Assembly: GCA_009692865.1 (NCBI GenBank)
Contig: SHYH01000006.1
Coordinates: 1 to 44,295 of the forward strand
DNA from: Dehalococcoidia bacterium
Lineage (GTDB): Bacteria > Chloroflexota > Dehalococcoidia > Lucifugimonadales > GCA-2717565
Direction of reading: 5' to 3'
DNA length: 44,295 nt
A program made the translations under genes and the position numbers. Position 1 is the stretch's first letter. Every line of letters starts with the position of its first letter. The notes under the pieces were generated by a model. It was not told the origin of the DNA. It was given only the letters and a program-made list of their open reading frames with translations, and did not search any database. Below are positions 30,723 to 40,668 of the stretch, one piece after another.

Positions 30723-31316
30723 ATGTTCACAGGCATCGTGGAGGAGACGGGCAGCGTCCGAGCGACGGGAGAGGAAACCTTGGCAGTTGCAGCCCAGGTG
30801 GCCCTGAAGGGGATGCATCTGGGCGATAGCATCGCCGTCAACGGCGCCTGCCTCACCATCACCTCCATGCACGAGGGAGTTTTCACGGTAGACCTGAGCC
30901 CGGAGACCCTACGGCGCACCAACCTGGGCACTCTGAAGGTGGGGAGTATGGTGAACCTGGAGCGGCCCCTGGCCGCCAACGGGCGCCTGGGAGGGCACAT
31001 CGTCCAGGGGCATGTGGATGGGACGGGGCAGGTCCTGGAGGTGCAATTCGAGGGCAACTCCCTCCTGATGCGCTTTCGGGCCCCATCTAACGTGATCCCC
31101 TATGTGGTGGAGAAGGGATTCATAGCGGTGGACGGGGTGAGTCTCACGGTTGTCCGTAGGGACGCTTCATCTTTCACCGTTGCCGTGATACCATTTACCC
31201 AACAACAGACTATTCTGGGCCTTCGTACACCAGGGAATACGGTAAACCTGGAGGTGGACATCCTGGCCAAATACGTAGAGAGCCTGCTCCACAGGGAAGC
31301 TAGCCAGCCACCGTAA
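30723..31316 (+). CDS. ribE: Riboflavin synthase (alpha subunit)
   Basis: MFTGIVEETGSV, GDSIAVNGACLTI, SPETLRRTNLG, GRLGGHIVQGHVDGTG, FIAVDGVSLTVV. Confidence 0.95.
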   Translation: MFTGIVEETGSVRATGEETLAVAAQVALKGMHLGDSIAVNGACLTITSMHEGVFTVDLSPETLRRTNLGTLKVGSMVNLERPLAANGRLGGHIVQGHVDGTGQVLEVQFEGNSLLMRFRAPSNVIPYVVEKGFIAVDGVSLTVVRRDASSFTVAVIPFTQQQTILGLRTPGNTVNLEVDILAKYVESLLHREASQPP

Positions 31317-31373
31317 ATGCCATCGGGGTCTTGCCGAACCTAGAATAGGTTTCTTGCAACGGGAGCAACGGAT

Positions 31374-32699
31374 ATGCCTCTCATCAGCATCGACCAAGCC
31401 ATTGAGGAGTTTCGCGAAGGCAAGTTCCTCGTCATTGTCGACGACGAGGACCGCGAGAATGAGGGAGACCTGGCCCTCGCGGCGGAAAAGGTGACCCCTG
31501 AGGCCGTCAACTTCATGGCACAATTCGGCCGGGGCCTGGTCTGCATGCCCCTCATCAGGGAGCGCCTGGCCGAGCTTCAGATCCCCCTCATGGTGTCGGA
31601 GAACACGGCGAGGCTGGGGACCGCCTTCACCGTCACGGTAGACGCCAACAAGGGGACCACTACCGGCATCTCCGCCTTCGACCGGGCGGCCACCATCCGG
31701 GCCATGATCGACCCTGACACGAAACCTGAGGACCTGGCGCGACCTGGGCACCTGTTCCCTCTTCGGTACGCCGACGGGGGTGTCCTGGTGAGGGCGGGCC
31801 AGACCGAGGCCAGTGTGGACCTGGCCCGCTTGGCGGGGCTGTACCCTGCCGCCGTCATCTGCGAGATCATGAACCAGGACGGCACCATGTCCCGGATGCC
31901 TCATCTGGAGGAGTTCTCCCGGGAGCACGGCATCAACATCATCACCGTGGCAAACCTTATTGCCCACCGGCGGCGTCATGAAAAGCTGGTGAGCCGGGTA
32001 GCGGAAGCCCGCCTTCCCACAAGGTACGGTGAGTTCACTATCTACTCCTACAAGAGCGATATCGACGCCGACGAGCACGTGGCCCTGGTCAAAGGAAAGA
32101 TACATCCAGAGCAACCCACCCTCGTCAGGGTTCACAGCGAGTGCCTTACCGGAGACGTCTTCGGCAGCCACCGCTGCGACTGCGGCGCCCAGATCGCCCT
32201 GGCCCTTCAGGCTATCCAACGGGAGGAGAGCGGCGTATTTGTCTACATGCGGCAAGAGGGGCGGGGCATTGGCCTGCACAACAAGGTGCGCGCCTACTCG
32301 CTCCAGGACCAGGGACTCGACACGGTTGAGGCCAACCTGCAGCTGGGGTTCGCCCCGGATCTCCGCTACTACGGCATCGGCGCCCAGATCCTCCTTGACC
32401 TGGGGGTGCGCAAGTTCCGCTTCCTCACCAACAACCCCAAGAAGATTGTGGGGCTCAAGGGATACGGGCTGGAGCTGGTGGAGCGCGTCCCCATCATCGC
32501 GCCCGAGACCCCCGAGAACCACCGCTACATGGAGACCAAACGGGACAAGCTGGGGCACCTGCTCGCAGGGGAACCTACCGACACCGGTCCCAAACGGTAC
32601 CCCGTCGACTGGCGGGACCTCCAGGCGCGACAGGATGAAGCGATAACAGGCCTGGGGCGCGGCGACCAGGACGAAGGGCGAGGGGAGTTCGGTTGGTGA
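31374..32699 (+). CDS. ribBA: 3,4-dihydroxy-2-butanone-4-phosphate synthase / GTP cyclohydrolase II
   Basis: [69 protein letters not shown]. Confidence 0.96.
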   Translation: MPLISIDQAIEEFREGKFLVIVDDEDRENEGDLALAAEKVTPEAVNFMAQFGRGLVCMPLIRERLAELQIPLMVSENTARLGTAFTVTVDANKGTTTGISAFDRAATIRAMIDPDTKPEDLARPGHLFPLRYADGGVLVRAGQTEASVDLARLAGLYPAAVICEIMNQDGTMSRMPHLEEFSREHGINIITVANLIAHRRRHEKLVSRVAEARLPTRYGEFTIYSYKSDIDADEHVALVKGKIHPEQPTLVRVHSECLTGDVFGSHRCDCGAQIALALQAIQREESGVFVYMRQEGRGIGLHNKVRAYSLQDQGLDTVEANLQLGFAPDLRYYGIGAQILLDLGVRKFRFLTNNPKKIVGLKGYGLELVERVPIIAPETPENHRYMETKRDKLGHLLAGEPTDTGPKRYPVDWRDLQARQDEAITGLGRGDQDEGRGEFGW

Positions 32700-33169
32700 G
32701 AGAGGTCCGAGGGAACCTGACAGGAGAAGGCTTGCGGGTCGGTGTGGTGGTAGCCCGCTTCAACCAGTTTGTCACCCGCAGGCTGTTGGAGGGGGCCCTC
32801 GAGGCCCTTCGCCTGCACCAGGTTAGGGAAGAGGACATCACCGTGGTATGGGTGCCAGGCGCCTTTGAGGTGCCCCAGACAGCCCACCAGATGGCCGCCT
32901 CGGGCCGGCACCACGCCATTGTTTGCCTGGGCGCCGTTATCCGGGGGGACACCCCTCACTTTGACTACGTTGCCGCCGAGGCAGCCAAAGGGGTGAGCTC
33001 GGTAGCCCTCACCACAGGCGTGCCCGTTATCTTCGGCATCCTGACGACCAACGACACCCAGCAGGCCATCGACCGGGCGGGCGGCAAGGCGGGGAACAAG
33101 GGCTACGATGCCGCGCTCGCCGCCCTGGAGATGGTCAGCGTCATGAGCCAGCTTCAGGCGCCCGCCTAG
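32696..33169 (+). CDS. ribH: 6,7-dimethyl-8-ribityllumazine synthase
   Basis: [88 protein letters not shown]. Confidence 0.95.
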   Translation: MREVRGNLTGEGLRVGVVVARFNQFVTRRLLEGALEALRLHQVREEDITVVWVPGAFEVPQTAHQMAASGRHHAIVCLGAVIRGDTPHFDYVAAEAAKGVSSVALTTGVPVIFGILTTNDTQQAIDRAGGKAGNKGYDAALAALEMVSVMSQLQAPA

Positions 33170-33377
33170 GAACCCAGCCAGGGGTAGGCCATCAGCCGGT
33201 CCCATGCTTTCGCGGTGCAAGGCTCCCCCCACATTTTCCCCGGCGCTCTGCAGTGTACTCTCCACTGGCGAAACCGCCAAACACCTTGTCTCCACGGGGT
33301 CTGGCCGCGAGGGCGTGTTACAATAGAGGCGTTAACGGCTGTTGTAGCCACGCTTATTCCCGGAAGGACACACCCCC

Positions 33378-33848
33378 ATGCCCAACTATTGGATGCTGGT
33401 CACCACCCCTGAAAACTACCGCACTACGAAGGAGCAGGGGCTCACCCTCCAGGGATTCAGGGCCAGGCACCGGCGCAAGACCCAGCGCATGCTGCCCAAG
33501 GACCGTCTCCTGTACTACCTCCGGTATGATCGGAAGTTCGCCGCCACGGCCACCATCATCTCCCCCTTCACCGAGGACCACCGACCCCTCTGGAAGGACG
33601 CTAACCCCCAGGAGGACTTCCCGTACAGGGTGCGGATTCAACCCAACGCGGTCCTGGAAGAGAAGGAGTTCCTGGAGGCCCGTCAGCTAGGCCCTACCCT
33701 CCACTACGTGCGGCGGTGGATCCCAGAGGAGTGGTACCTGGCCTTTCAGGAGGACCTGCACCTGCTCCCCCAACGGGACTTCTTCCTCATCGAGGGGGAG
33801 ATGCATCGGGTCATGGACAAGCGGAGCCGGGCGCCTGCCCGGAGGTAG
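33378..33848 (+). CDS. EVE/PUA-like domain protein
   Basis: MPNYWMLVTTPENYRTTKEQGLTLQGFRARHRRKTQRMLPKDRLLYYLRYDRKFAATATI...FPYRVRI. Confidence 0.7.
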   Translation: MPNYWMLVTTPENYRTTKEQGLTLQGFRARHRRKTQRMLPKDRLLYYLRYDRKFAATATIISPFTEDHRPLWKDANPQEDFPYRVRIQPNAVLEEKEFLEARQLGPTLHYVRRWIPEEWYLAFQEDLHLLPQRDFFLIEGEMHRVMDKRSRAPARR

Positions 33849-33899
33849 CGGGGCGGACAAGGGCTAGCACCTCATCGCGGGGAAGCACGGTGTGGAAAG

Positions 33900-33932
33900 C
33901 CGCTCGTGGTTCGACAGTCTCAGGTTGAGCGA
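33900..33932 (-). repeat. Family B half-copy B3
   Basis: CCGCTCGTGGTTCGACAGTCTCAGGTTGAGCGA, 3 mismatches to the reverse complement of one B1 arm. Confidence 0.65.
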
Positions 33933-34040
33933 TCTCCGTGTCCTGGGGTAGGGGCAACTCATGAGTTGCCCCTATGTTGACGGCAGGTGGGCAGACGGGA
34001 AACCCTCCGCACTACAAAATCGCCGCAGGCCCAAGTGTGC

Positions 34041-34074
34041 GTACCGTAGCGTAGGTGCAGGGCGTGCCCTGCCC
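34041..34074 (+). repeat. Family C short palindromic repeat, copy C3
   Basis: GTACCGTAGCGTAGGTGCAGGGCGTGCCCTGCCC. Confidence 0.65.
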
Positions 34075-34079
34075 CTGCC

Positions 34080-35084
34080 CTACCTCTCGGCGACCTGCTC
34101 AGCCCTCTCTTCGCCTGCCTGGAAGTCGTGGTCGTACAGGTCATAGAGCCGCTCCATGTCCTCGGGGCAAAGGTCCTCGCCGTCTGAGGCTGTGGCGTAC
34201 TCGGTGAGCTGCTCCATGGTCGTGATGTTCGGGAGCACCGAGGCGATGGTTGGCTGGGCCAGGACAAACCTGATGGCGGCCTGGGCCAGGGTAAGGCCGT
34301 GGTGCTCCGTCAGGAAGAGGGCCTGCTGCCGCTTGCGCATAGCCGCCTCCAGCCACTCGCGCTTGCGCAGCGCCCGGTGGTCCCCCTGAGCGAAAGTAGG
34401 CGTCTCGGTGAACTGGTCCGTGAGCACCTCGGAAGCGTGGGGCACCCTCGACAGCAGCCCCACCTTCTCCTCCTGGGCAATGGGGAAGAAGCGGCGGGCC
34501 GGCTGCTGCTCCAGGATACTGTAGATGACCTGCGCAGAGGGGGCCTTGCGCCGCCTCATGGCCACCTCCCCCTCCTCAAACCACCCGATGTCGGGCCCCA
34601 GGGCCGCTCCCCAGGTGATGACCTTGCCCTCCCGCATCAGGTCCTGCAGCACGCCGAACAACTCCTCCTGCTCCAGAGCATTCATCTTGGGGTTGTGGAG
34701 CTGGTACAGGTCGATGTAGTCGGTCTTCAGGCGACGAAGGCTCTGCTCGCAGGCGTAGCGGACGAACTTGGGGGACCAGTCCTGCGGGCGCTCCCGGTGG
34801 CCCTCTCTTGCCGCGTTGTTGTAGAAGTCGTAGCCGAACTTGGTGGCAATGACCAGTTCGTGACGATGGCGGGGAAAGGCCTTAGCGAGAATCTCCTCGC
34901 CCCAGCCCTCGCCGTAGGTGTCCCCGGTGTCAAACAGGGTGACGCCCAGGTCGAAGGCCTTCTGGAGGAGGGCGATCCCATCCGCAGGCTCGATCTTGCC
35001 CCACCAGTTGGTGCCGACGGTCCACAACCCAAACGCCACCTCTGAGACCTCTATCCCCGTGGCTCCCAACAGACGATACCTCAT
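34080..35084 (-). CDS. Aldo/keto reductase
   Basis: MRYRLLGATGIEVSEVAFGLWTVG, FDTGDTYGEGWGEEILAKAF, DYIDLYQLHNPK, LAQPTIASVLPNITTMEQLTEYA. Confidence 0.92.
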   Translation of the reverse strand: MRYRLLGATGIEVSEVAFGLWTVGTNWWGKIEPADGIALLQKAFDLGVTLFDTGDTYGEGWGEEILAKAFPRHRHELVIATKFGYDFYNNAAREGHRERPQDWSPKFVRYACEQSLRRLKTDYIDLYQLHNPKMNALEQEELFGVLQDLMREGKVITWGAALGPDIGWFEEGEVAMRRRKAPSAQVIYSILEQQPARRFFPIAQEEKVGLLSRVPHASEVLTDQFTETPTFAQGDHRALRKREWLEAAMRKRQQALFLTEHHGLTLAQAAIRFVLAQPTIASVLPNITTMEQLTEYATASDGEDLCPEDMERLYDLYDHDFQAGEERAEQVAER

Positions 35085-35179
35085 GGCGTCCTCCTGATGC
35101 CTTGCATTGAAACAGTTCTGAACAGAAACGGCCTGCCCTTCACCTGCTCCCGATGAGAGCGGGTGAGGGTTTCCACCCG

Positions 35180-36163
35180 TTAACCCTGAGTACGAGGCCG
35201 CCGTCGAAACGGCCCGGGAGAGGCAGCGGAGGTGGCGCGAGGCGGCCTACCCCGACGCCGACGCGCCGGCGCCGCGCCTTCCGCGAGGAAGGCCAGAAAA
35301 GCCTGCTGGGCCGCCGTCAGGTGTTTGTCCTTGCGATAGACAATCGAGAGGGGCCGGGTGCAACGCCAGCCCTCCACCGGGAGAACGGTGAGCATGGAGG
35401 CAACCAACTCGGGCCCGAGGGCATGTCGCGAGACGAGCCCCAGGGCAGAGCCAGCGGCCACGGTGCGCTTGAGGGCCTCGTTGCTGCCCACCTGGACCAC
35501 ACCTTTGATTCGGACCCCCTGCCCCTGAAGATAGGCCTCGGCGATCCTGCGGGTGGCGGAGCCCTCCTCACGCTGGATAAAGGGCTGGCCCTCCAGGGCC
35601 TTCATGGGCACCACCTTCTGCTTGGCCAATGGATGAGAAGGGGCTGCGATGACCACGATCTCGTCCTCAACGTAGGGAGCCACCACCAGCTCCGGGTCAT
35701 CCACCTCAGACCCCACCACAGCCAGGTCCATCTCACGCCGCTGGACATGTTGCACGATGCGTTGGCTGTTTGAGATGTGGAGGGACACTTGGACACCTGG
35801 GAAGCGCTGCTGGAACCTGCCGATCAAGGCAGGCAGGACGTACTCCCCTGGCGTGGTGCTGGCGCCCAGGGTGAGGGTGCCCGCCCGGACCCCCTGGAGG
35901 TCCGCCAGGACCTGCTGCATCTCTTCCGCCAGGACAAAGAGGCGCTGAGCGTAGTCGAAGGCGATACGGCCTGTCTCGGTGAGCTGGTGATCGCCTCTGC
36001 GCCGCAGGAACAGGGGAGTCCCAAACGTTCGCTCCATCTCCCTGACCTGGATGGAGACGGCGGGCTGGCTAATGGAAAGCTCCTGGGCAGCCTTCGAGAA
36101 GCTCCCCACCCTAGCCACGGTGTAAAAGATGTACAGCTGGTGAAAATTGAGTGGAGCAGGCAT
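35180..36163 (-). CDS. LysR-family transcriptional regulator
   Basis: MPAPLNFHQLYIFYTVARVGSFSKAAQELSISQPAVSIQVREMERTFGTPLFLRR; substrate-binding domain follows; Arg/Pro-rich tail. Confidence 0.93.
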   Translation of the reverse strand: MPAPLNFHQLYIFYTVARVGSFSKAAQELSISQPAVSIQVREMERTFGTPLFLRRRGDHQLTETGRIAFDYAQRLFVLAEEMQQVLADLQGVRAGTLTLGASTTPGEYVLPALIGRFQQRFPGVQVSLHISNSQRIVQHVQRREMDLAVVGSEVDDPELVVAPYVEDEIVVIAAPSHPLAKQKVVPMKALEGQPFIQREEGSATRRIAEAYLQGQGVRIKGVVQVGSNEALKRTVAAGSALGLVSRHALGPELVASMLTVLPVEGWRCTRPLSIVYRKDKHLTAAQQAFLAFLAEGAAPARRRRGRPPRATSAASPGPFRRRPRTQG

Positions 36164-36323
36164 TAGAGCGTAGTATAGCCAAGCCGCTGTGTTTTGCAAT
36201 TATTGTAACTCTGGACGCCCCTCAGGTAAAGAAACCCGTCTCCCTCCCTAGGCCTCGAAGGGAGAAAGCCAGCGAATCGGTGCGCCGCACGCCGAAGCCT
36301 GCCACCAGAGGAGGGCCTGCCTC

Positions 36324-37163
36324 CTACTGAGCGACGTGAGGAAGAGGCACTTCCATAAGCTCCCGTACCGCTTTTGCCCGCCGGCCAAGCATCCGCAACA
36401 CGTTTTCGCCCGTCTGGCGCGTCACCTCTTCCAGGCTTATGCCCTTCAGTTGGGCCACGGCCTGGACCACCTCCACCACGTGGCGGGGCTCCGTCCAGCT
36501 CTCCCTGCGGCGTTTGAAGAGCTGAGGGTAGGCGTCGGTCTCCAGTACGATATGCTCCAGGGGAAGCCGCCGCACCACCTCCTGAAGGTCAGGAAGGCGC
36601 AAGAGGGGCCGGGCCAGGGAGATGTAGAAGCCCAGTTCGATGCACCGGTACGCCGTCGCTTCGTCGCCCTGGAAGTAGTGGGCCGCTCCTCCCACCTCCT
36701 GGGCCCCCTCCTCCTCCAGGACCTCAAGGATGCGCGGGTAGGCGAGGCGGGCATGGTAGATGACGGGGAGGCCCACCTCCCGGGAGAGCCTGATGTGGGC
36801 CCGAAACACCTGCTCCTGCACAGCGGTGTCGGGGGCGCCTTCCATGCCGTCCAGGCCCACCTCGCTGATGGCGACCACTCGAGGGTCCGCCGCCATGTCC
36901 CGCAGGGCACGGTAGGTGGCATCGTCCACAGGCCCCTTCACATCCATGGGGTGGATACCGACGCCGGCAAACACCCGGGGATCGGCAGACGCCAGCTCCA
37001 CACAGAGACGGCTGGACTCCATCGTAGTGCCGGCCACAATCACGCCGGTCACTCCCACCACATTGGCCCGCGCCAAAATGGACGGGATATCGGAGCGGGG
37101 GTACTGGTCCAGGTGGGTGTGGCAGTCGAAGAGACGCAAAACGCCAAGCTCCCAAAAGGCCAC
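36324..37163 (-). CDS. TatD-family metal-dependent hydrolase
   Basis: LFDCHTHLDQYPRSDIPSILARANVVGVTGVIVAGT, GVGIHPMDV, AISEVGLDGM, VIYHAR, IVLETDAYPQL. Confidence 0.88.
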   Translation of the reverse strand: MAFWELGVLRLFDCHTHLDQYPRSDIPSILARANVVGVTGVIVAGTTMESSRLCVELASADPRVFAGVGIHPMDVKGPVDDATYRALRDMAADPRVVAISEVGLDGMEGAPDTAVQEQVFRAHIRLSREVGLPVIYHARLAYPRILEVLEEEGAQEVGGAAHYFQGDEATAYRCIELGFYISLARPLLRLPDLQEVVRRLPLEHIVLETDAYPQLFKRRRESWTEPRHVVEVVQAVAQLKGISLEEVTRQTGENVLRMLGRRAKAVRELMEVPLPHVAQ

Positions 37164-37305
37164 AAGGGCTTGCCCCTCTGGGCAGAAAAGGCCGCTACAT
37201 AGGTGAGAAACTTATTGTAGTTCAGAGAGCGAGGCCAGTATAGTAAAGAAATAAAGGGCAAACAACCCTATTTTTCTCAAAACACAAAGATAGGAAGGGA
37301 TCACC

Positions 37306-38958
37306 GTGACCGCCATCCCCAAACTCCTTACGAATCTCGCCGCCGCTGCTGCCCTGATGATCCTAATGGCCGTAGGGTGCACCGCTGCCGCACCCACTCC
37401 CACACCTACACCACCCACCCCCATTCCACCCACCACCACCCCATTACCCGCTCCACCACCGCCCCCGGTGATCAGCGAGACGCGCATCATCACCATCGCA
37501 TCGTCGGCGGACCCGCCCCATTTCGACGTCCAACAGACCTTCTCGCCTGCCCTCCATCGAAGCGGCCCAGGGCTGGTGTACAGCCGGTTGCTCCGCTTCC
37601 GCTCTGAGGCCGCGGACCACACCTTCGCGCTGGGAATTGAGTGCGACCTCTGCGTAAGCTGGCGGCAGGTAGACCCCGTGACCTACCGGTTCCAGTTGCG
37701 ACAGGGCGTGCATTGGCCAGACCTGTCGCCCGTCAATGGACGAGAGCTAACCGCCGACGACATCATCTACAGCTACCAGCGCCAGGCCACCCCTGGTTGG
37801 GAGAACTCCACCCTGCTGCGCAACCTCCAGGGCTTCAACAAGCTGGACCCCTACACCCTGGAGATCAAGACTCAGAGCCCTGACGCAGACTTCCTGGTGG
37901 CGCTTGCCGACGGCCACAGCAAGATCGTAGCTCGAGAGGTGGTGCAGGCGTACGGCGATCTCCGCACCGCTCCGCCCATCGGCACCGGGCCCTGGCAGTG
38001 GCAAAGCGGCGCCAAGGGAGTGGAGTACGTGCTGGCGCGCAACCCCCACTACTACGAGGAGGGTGTCCCCGCCTCCGACCGCCTGCAGGTGCACGTCATC
38101 CCAGGCCTGGACAACCGTTTCGCCGCCCTGGCTGTGGGAACTCTGGACCTGGCCGATGTCCCTTCCTCCAGAGCCTCTACCCTCAAAGAGGGCTACCCGG
38201 GCATGGGGCTCCTGAAGGTTGACCACTACGGCCAGGGGACGGAGCTCACCATCAACACCCGCGTGGCTCCCCTTCAGGACGTCATGGTGCGCCAGGCCCT
38301 GTTTCTGGCCCTCAATCCTTGGAGCTATTTGAAAAGCGCCCAAGGGGAGGCGTTCAGCGGCATGGGAATGCCCCTTGAGAGCAAAGAGTGGCTCCTGCCT
38401 GAAGGAGAGCTTCGCTCATACTGGGGAGCTCCTGACAAGGCCCTGGCTCTGCTCCGACAGGCAGGGGTCCAACCTGCCATCACGCTGATGGTGGCCGACT
38501 ACGGCGATGCCTCCCTGGCCCTGGCAGAGCGGGTGGCGCAAGACCTCCAGGCGGTGAACATAAGCGTGGAGAGGCGCATCGTAAACCCGATGGACTATGC
38601 AGACCAGGTCTGGAGCAAGGGACAGTTCTCCGTCGCCCTGGGGCCGCTCGCTCCCCTGACCACGCCTAACGACTACTTCCTGGGTGTCCTCCACAGCAAG
38701 GGTTCCGCCAACTTCACAGGCTACAGAGACGCAGAGTTGGACCGCCTGCTGGAGGCCCAGGCCACAGCCGCCGACCCTGTGAGCCGCCAGGCCCTCATTC
38801 GTGAGATCCAGCGAAGGGCCCTGGACGGCGCCGTGCGCTTCATGGTGGCGACACAAACGTCCTACTGGGCGTGGCAGCCTCGCGTGACGGGCTTCCACCC
38901 CAACCTGGCAGGCTACGAATACTTCTACTACGCCCGCATCTCGGTGCCGGAGAGCTAA
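37306..38958 (+). CDS. ABC transporter substrate-binding lipoprotein, family 5 (peptide/nickel type)
   Basis: VGCTAAAPTPTPTPPTP lipobox/linker; IASSADPPHFDVQQT; YRFQLRQGVHWPDLSPVNGRELTADDIIYSYQR. Confidence 0.9.
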   Translation: MTAIPKLLTNLAAAAALMILMAVGCTAAAPTPTPTPPTPIPPTTTPLPAPPPPPVISETRIITIASSADPPHFDVQQTFSPALHRSGPGLVYSRLLRFRSEAADHTFALGIECDLCVSWRQVDPVTYRFQLRQGVHWPDLSPVNGRELTADDIIYSYQRQATPGWENSTLLRNLQGFNKLDPYTLEIKTQSPDADFLVALADGHSKIVAREVVQAYGDLRTAPPIGTGPWQWQSGAKGVEYVLARNPHYYEEGVPASDRLQVHVIPGLDNRFAALAVGTLDLADVPSSRASTLKEGYPGMGLLKVDHYGQGTELTINTRVAPLQDVMVRQALFLALNPWSYLKSAQGEAFSGMGMPLESKEWLLPEGELRSYWGAPDKALALLRQAGVQPAITLMVADYGDASLALAERVAQDLQAVNISVERRIVNPMDYADQVWSKGQFSVALGPLAPLTTPNDYFLGVLHSKGSANFTGYRDAELDRLLEAQATAADPVSRQALIREIQRRALDGAVRFMVATQTSYWAWQPRVTGFHPNLAGYEYFYYARISVPES

Positions 38959-38960
38959 GG

Positions 38961-38996
38961 CCTACCGTAGCATAGGCGCAGGGTGAACCCTGCTAC
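38961..38996 (+). repeat. Family C short palindromic repeat, copy C4
   Basis: CCTACCGTAGCATAGGCGCAGGGTGAACCCTGCTAC. Confidence 0.6.
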
Positions 38997-39826
38997 TGGA
39001 GCCCCGCTACCAGCAAGCGTACCCCCACGATGGCCATGGCCGCGGACAGGATGAAAAGCACCAGCCTGGGGTTGAGGCGTCGCTCGAGGTACACTCCCAG
39101 TTGCCCACCCACCAGCGCCCCCACACCCAGGAGAGCGGCGCGGCGCCAGCCTTCATCCATCGCCCCCGTCAGCGCGAGGGTCGATAGGGCAGTGACAGAC
39201 GTGAACACCAGCACCAGCAGCGACGTAGCGGCGGCAATCCTCAACGGCACCCGGAGGATGAACGAGAGGGCCGGCACGTGGATGACTCCGCCGCCAATGC
39301 CAAAGAAGCTAGAGACGAAACCTGCCACGGGGCTCACGACCCCCGCTAGAAGCCCGTTGACGTAGAAGAGGTACAGCGGGCCTCGCCACTCCTGAATGCG
39401 ACGGTTGGGCTCGTGCCTGAGGTGCTGCTCTTCGAGGCCGGCGCCAGCGCCGCGCCACAGGATGTAGACCGCGCCAAACACCAGTAGCACCCCAAACCAG
39501 CCCTCGAACTGGTCTCTGCTTACCAGGCGTGCTGTGATAGACCCCAGCACGGCCGCCGGGGCAGCACCGACGACGAGCAGCAGAGCGGTCCGGAAGTCAA
39601 TCCGCCTTCTCCTGAGGTTGCTGATGGTCGCCGAGCTGGCGTTGAGGCAAACGACGGTAAGGGAGATAGTCGTCAACGTGGTGGGGGATGCTTCCGGAAA
39701 CATGAGGATGAGCACGGGCACCAGGATGAACCCACCGCCCAGGCCGGCCAGCGTCCCCACTGTTGCCACCCCTATGCCCAACAGTGGCAGGAGGACGAGG
39801 TGATAGGGCATCAGCTGGAAGGGCAT
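38993..39826 (-). CDS. TauE/SafE-family (TSUP) membrane permease
   Basis: GIGVATVGTLAGLGGGFILVPVLILMF, GFVSSFFGIGGGVIHVPALSFILRVPLRIAAATSLLVL. Confidence 0.9.
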   Translation of the reverse strand: MPFQLMPYHLVLLPLLGIGVATVGTLAGLGGGFILVPVLILMFPEASPTTLTTISLTVVCLNASSATISNLRRRRIDFRTALLLVVGAAPAAVLGSITARLVSRDQFEGWFGVLLVFGAVYILWRGAGAGLEEQHLRHEPNRRIQEWRGPLYLFYVNGLLAGVVSPVAGFVSSFFGIGGGVIHVPALSFILRVPLRIAAATSLLVLVFTSVTALSTLALTGAMDEGWRRAALLGVGALVGGQLGVYLERRLNPRLVLFILSAAMAIVGVRLLVAGLQ

Positions 39827-39948
39827 GACCTTACGACCTGTTTCCCGCAGATAGTCACCGGGGACAACTGGTCGCCGGAGACCCGTTAGGAATGTAACAC
39901 AGACGGCCTGGCGAGCCAACGGCGCGAGGATCAGCAGTTTCCAGGTCA

Positions 39949-39973
39949 CCTTTCGACAGGATCAGGGTGAGCA
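39949..39973 (+). repeat. Family B fragment B4
   Basis: CCTTTCGACAGGATCAGGGTGAGCA, close to the B1 right arm. Confidence 0.5.
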
Positions 39974-40034
39974 ATTTCCACCTCCTGCTGTAGGGTGATT
40001 CATGAAGGCCATTACGTTGACCTGGTTCAGCAGC

Positions 40035-40130
40035 AGTAGGGGAAGAGCCCTCACCCCCATCCTGGCCTTCCCCCTTCGAGGGGGAAGGCAGTCTCTCCCC
40101 CGTTGTGGGGAAGAGTCAGAGAGGGGGAAA
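40035..40130. repeat. Repeat-like intergenic element overlapping the 3' end of sufU
   Basis: CCCTCACCCCCATCCTGGCCTTCCCCCTTCGAGGGGGAAGG...CTCTCCCCCGTTGTGGGGAAGAGTCAGAGAGGGGG; internal palindrome CCTTCCCCCTTCGAGGGGGAAGG. Confidence 0.5.
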
Positions 40131-40605
40131 CCTTGGCCCGGTGGCCCTCCAGGCCCTCAAGAAGGGTCATCCATGCCAGCAAGGCGCACTTGATCCGCAC
40201 CGGAAACCGGCGCACCCCCTCCAGCACATCGGCCTCCCCCAGGCGCTCGCGCTCGGGCACAGAGAGGTCCTTGCCCTGCATCGCCCGGCGGAACAGCTCC
40301 GTCAGCTCCTCCGCCTCCTCCACCGTCTTGCCCTTGAGGAGGTCCGACATGAGGGAGCCCGAGGCCTGGCTGATGGAGCACCCCCTCCCTTGCACTCCCA
40401 CCTGGGCCACGTGGCCCTCGCCGTCCAGGGTCAGCTGAATGGAGGACTCGTCGCCGCAGAAGGGATTGAGCCCGTGGGTCTCGATGGTGGGGGACTGGAG
40501 GCGCTCGGCGTTGCGAGGACGGCGGTAGTGGTCGAGGATGATCTCGCGATACAGCTCGTCCAACTCGGAGAAGTCGAACCCCGGTGAAGACATAGCGTAA
40601 TCCAT
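40051..40605 (-). CDS. sufU: SufU-type Fe-S cluster assembly scaffold / sulfurtransferase
   Basis: LYREIILDHYRRPRNAERL, NPFCGDESSIQLTL, GRGCSISQASGSLMSDLLKGKTVEEA, RIKCALLAWMTLLEGL. Confidence 0.93.
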   Translation of the reverse strand: MDYAMSSPGFDFSELDELYREIILDHYRRPRNAERLQSPTIETHGLNPFCGDESSIQLTLDGEGHVAQVGVQGRGCSISQASGSLMSDLLKGKTVEEAEELTELFRRAMQGKDLSVPERERLGEADVLEGVRRFPVRIKCALLAWMTLLEGLEGHRAKVSPSLTLPHNGGETAFPLEGGRPGWG

Positions 40606-40668
40606 CCAAAGGGACTTGAGAAGAGGCCTACGCCACCGGGCTCTCTACCCCGACTGGACGTACGGGGT

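Noticed and set aside
31167-32558. 463-aa minus-strand ORF
   Set aside because: Antisense to ribBA/ribE, with no domain signal.
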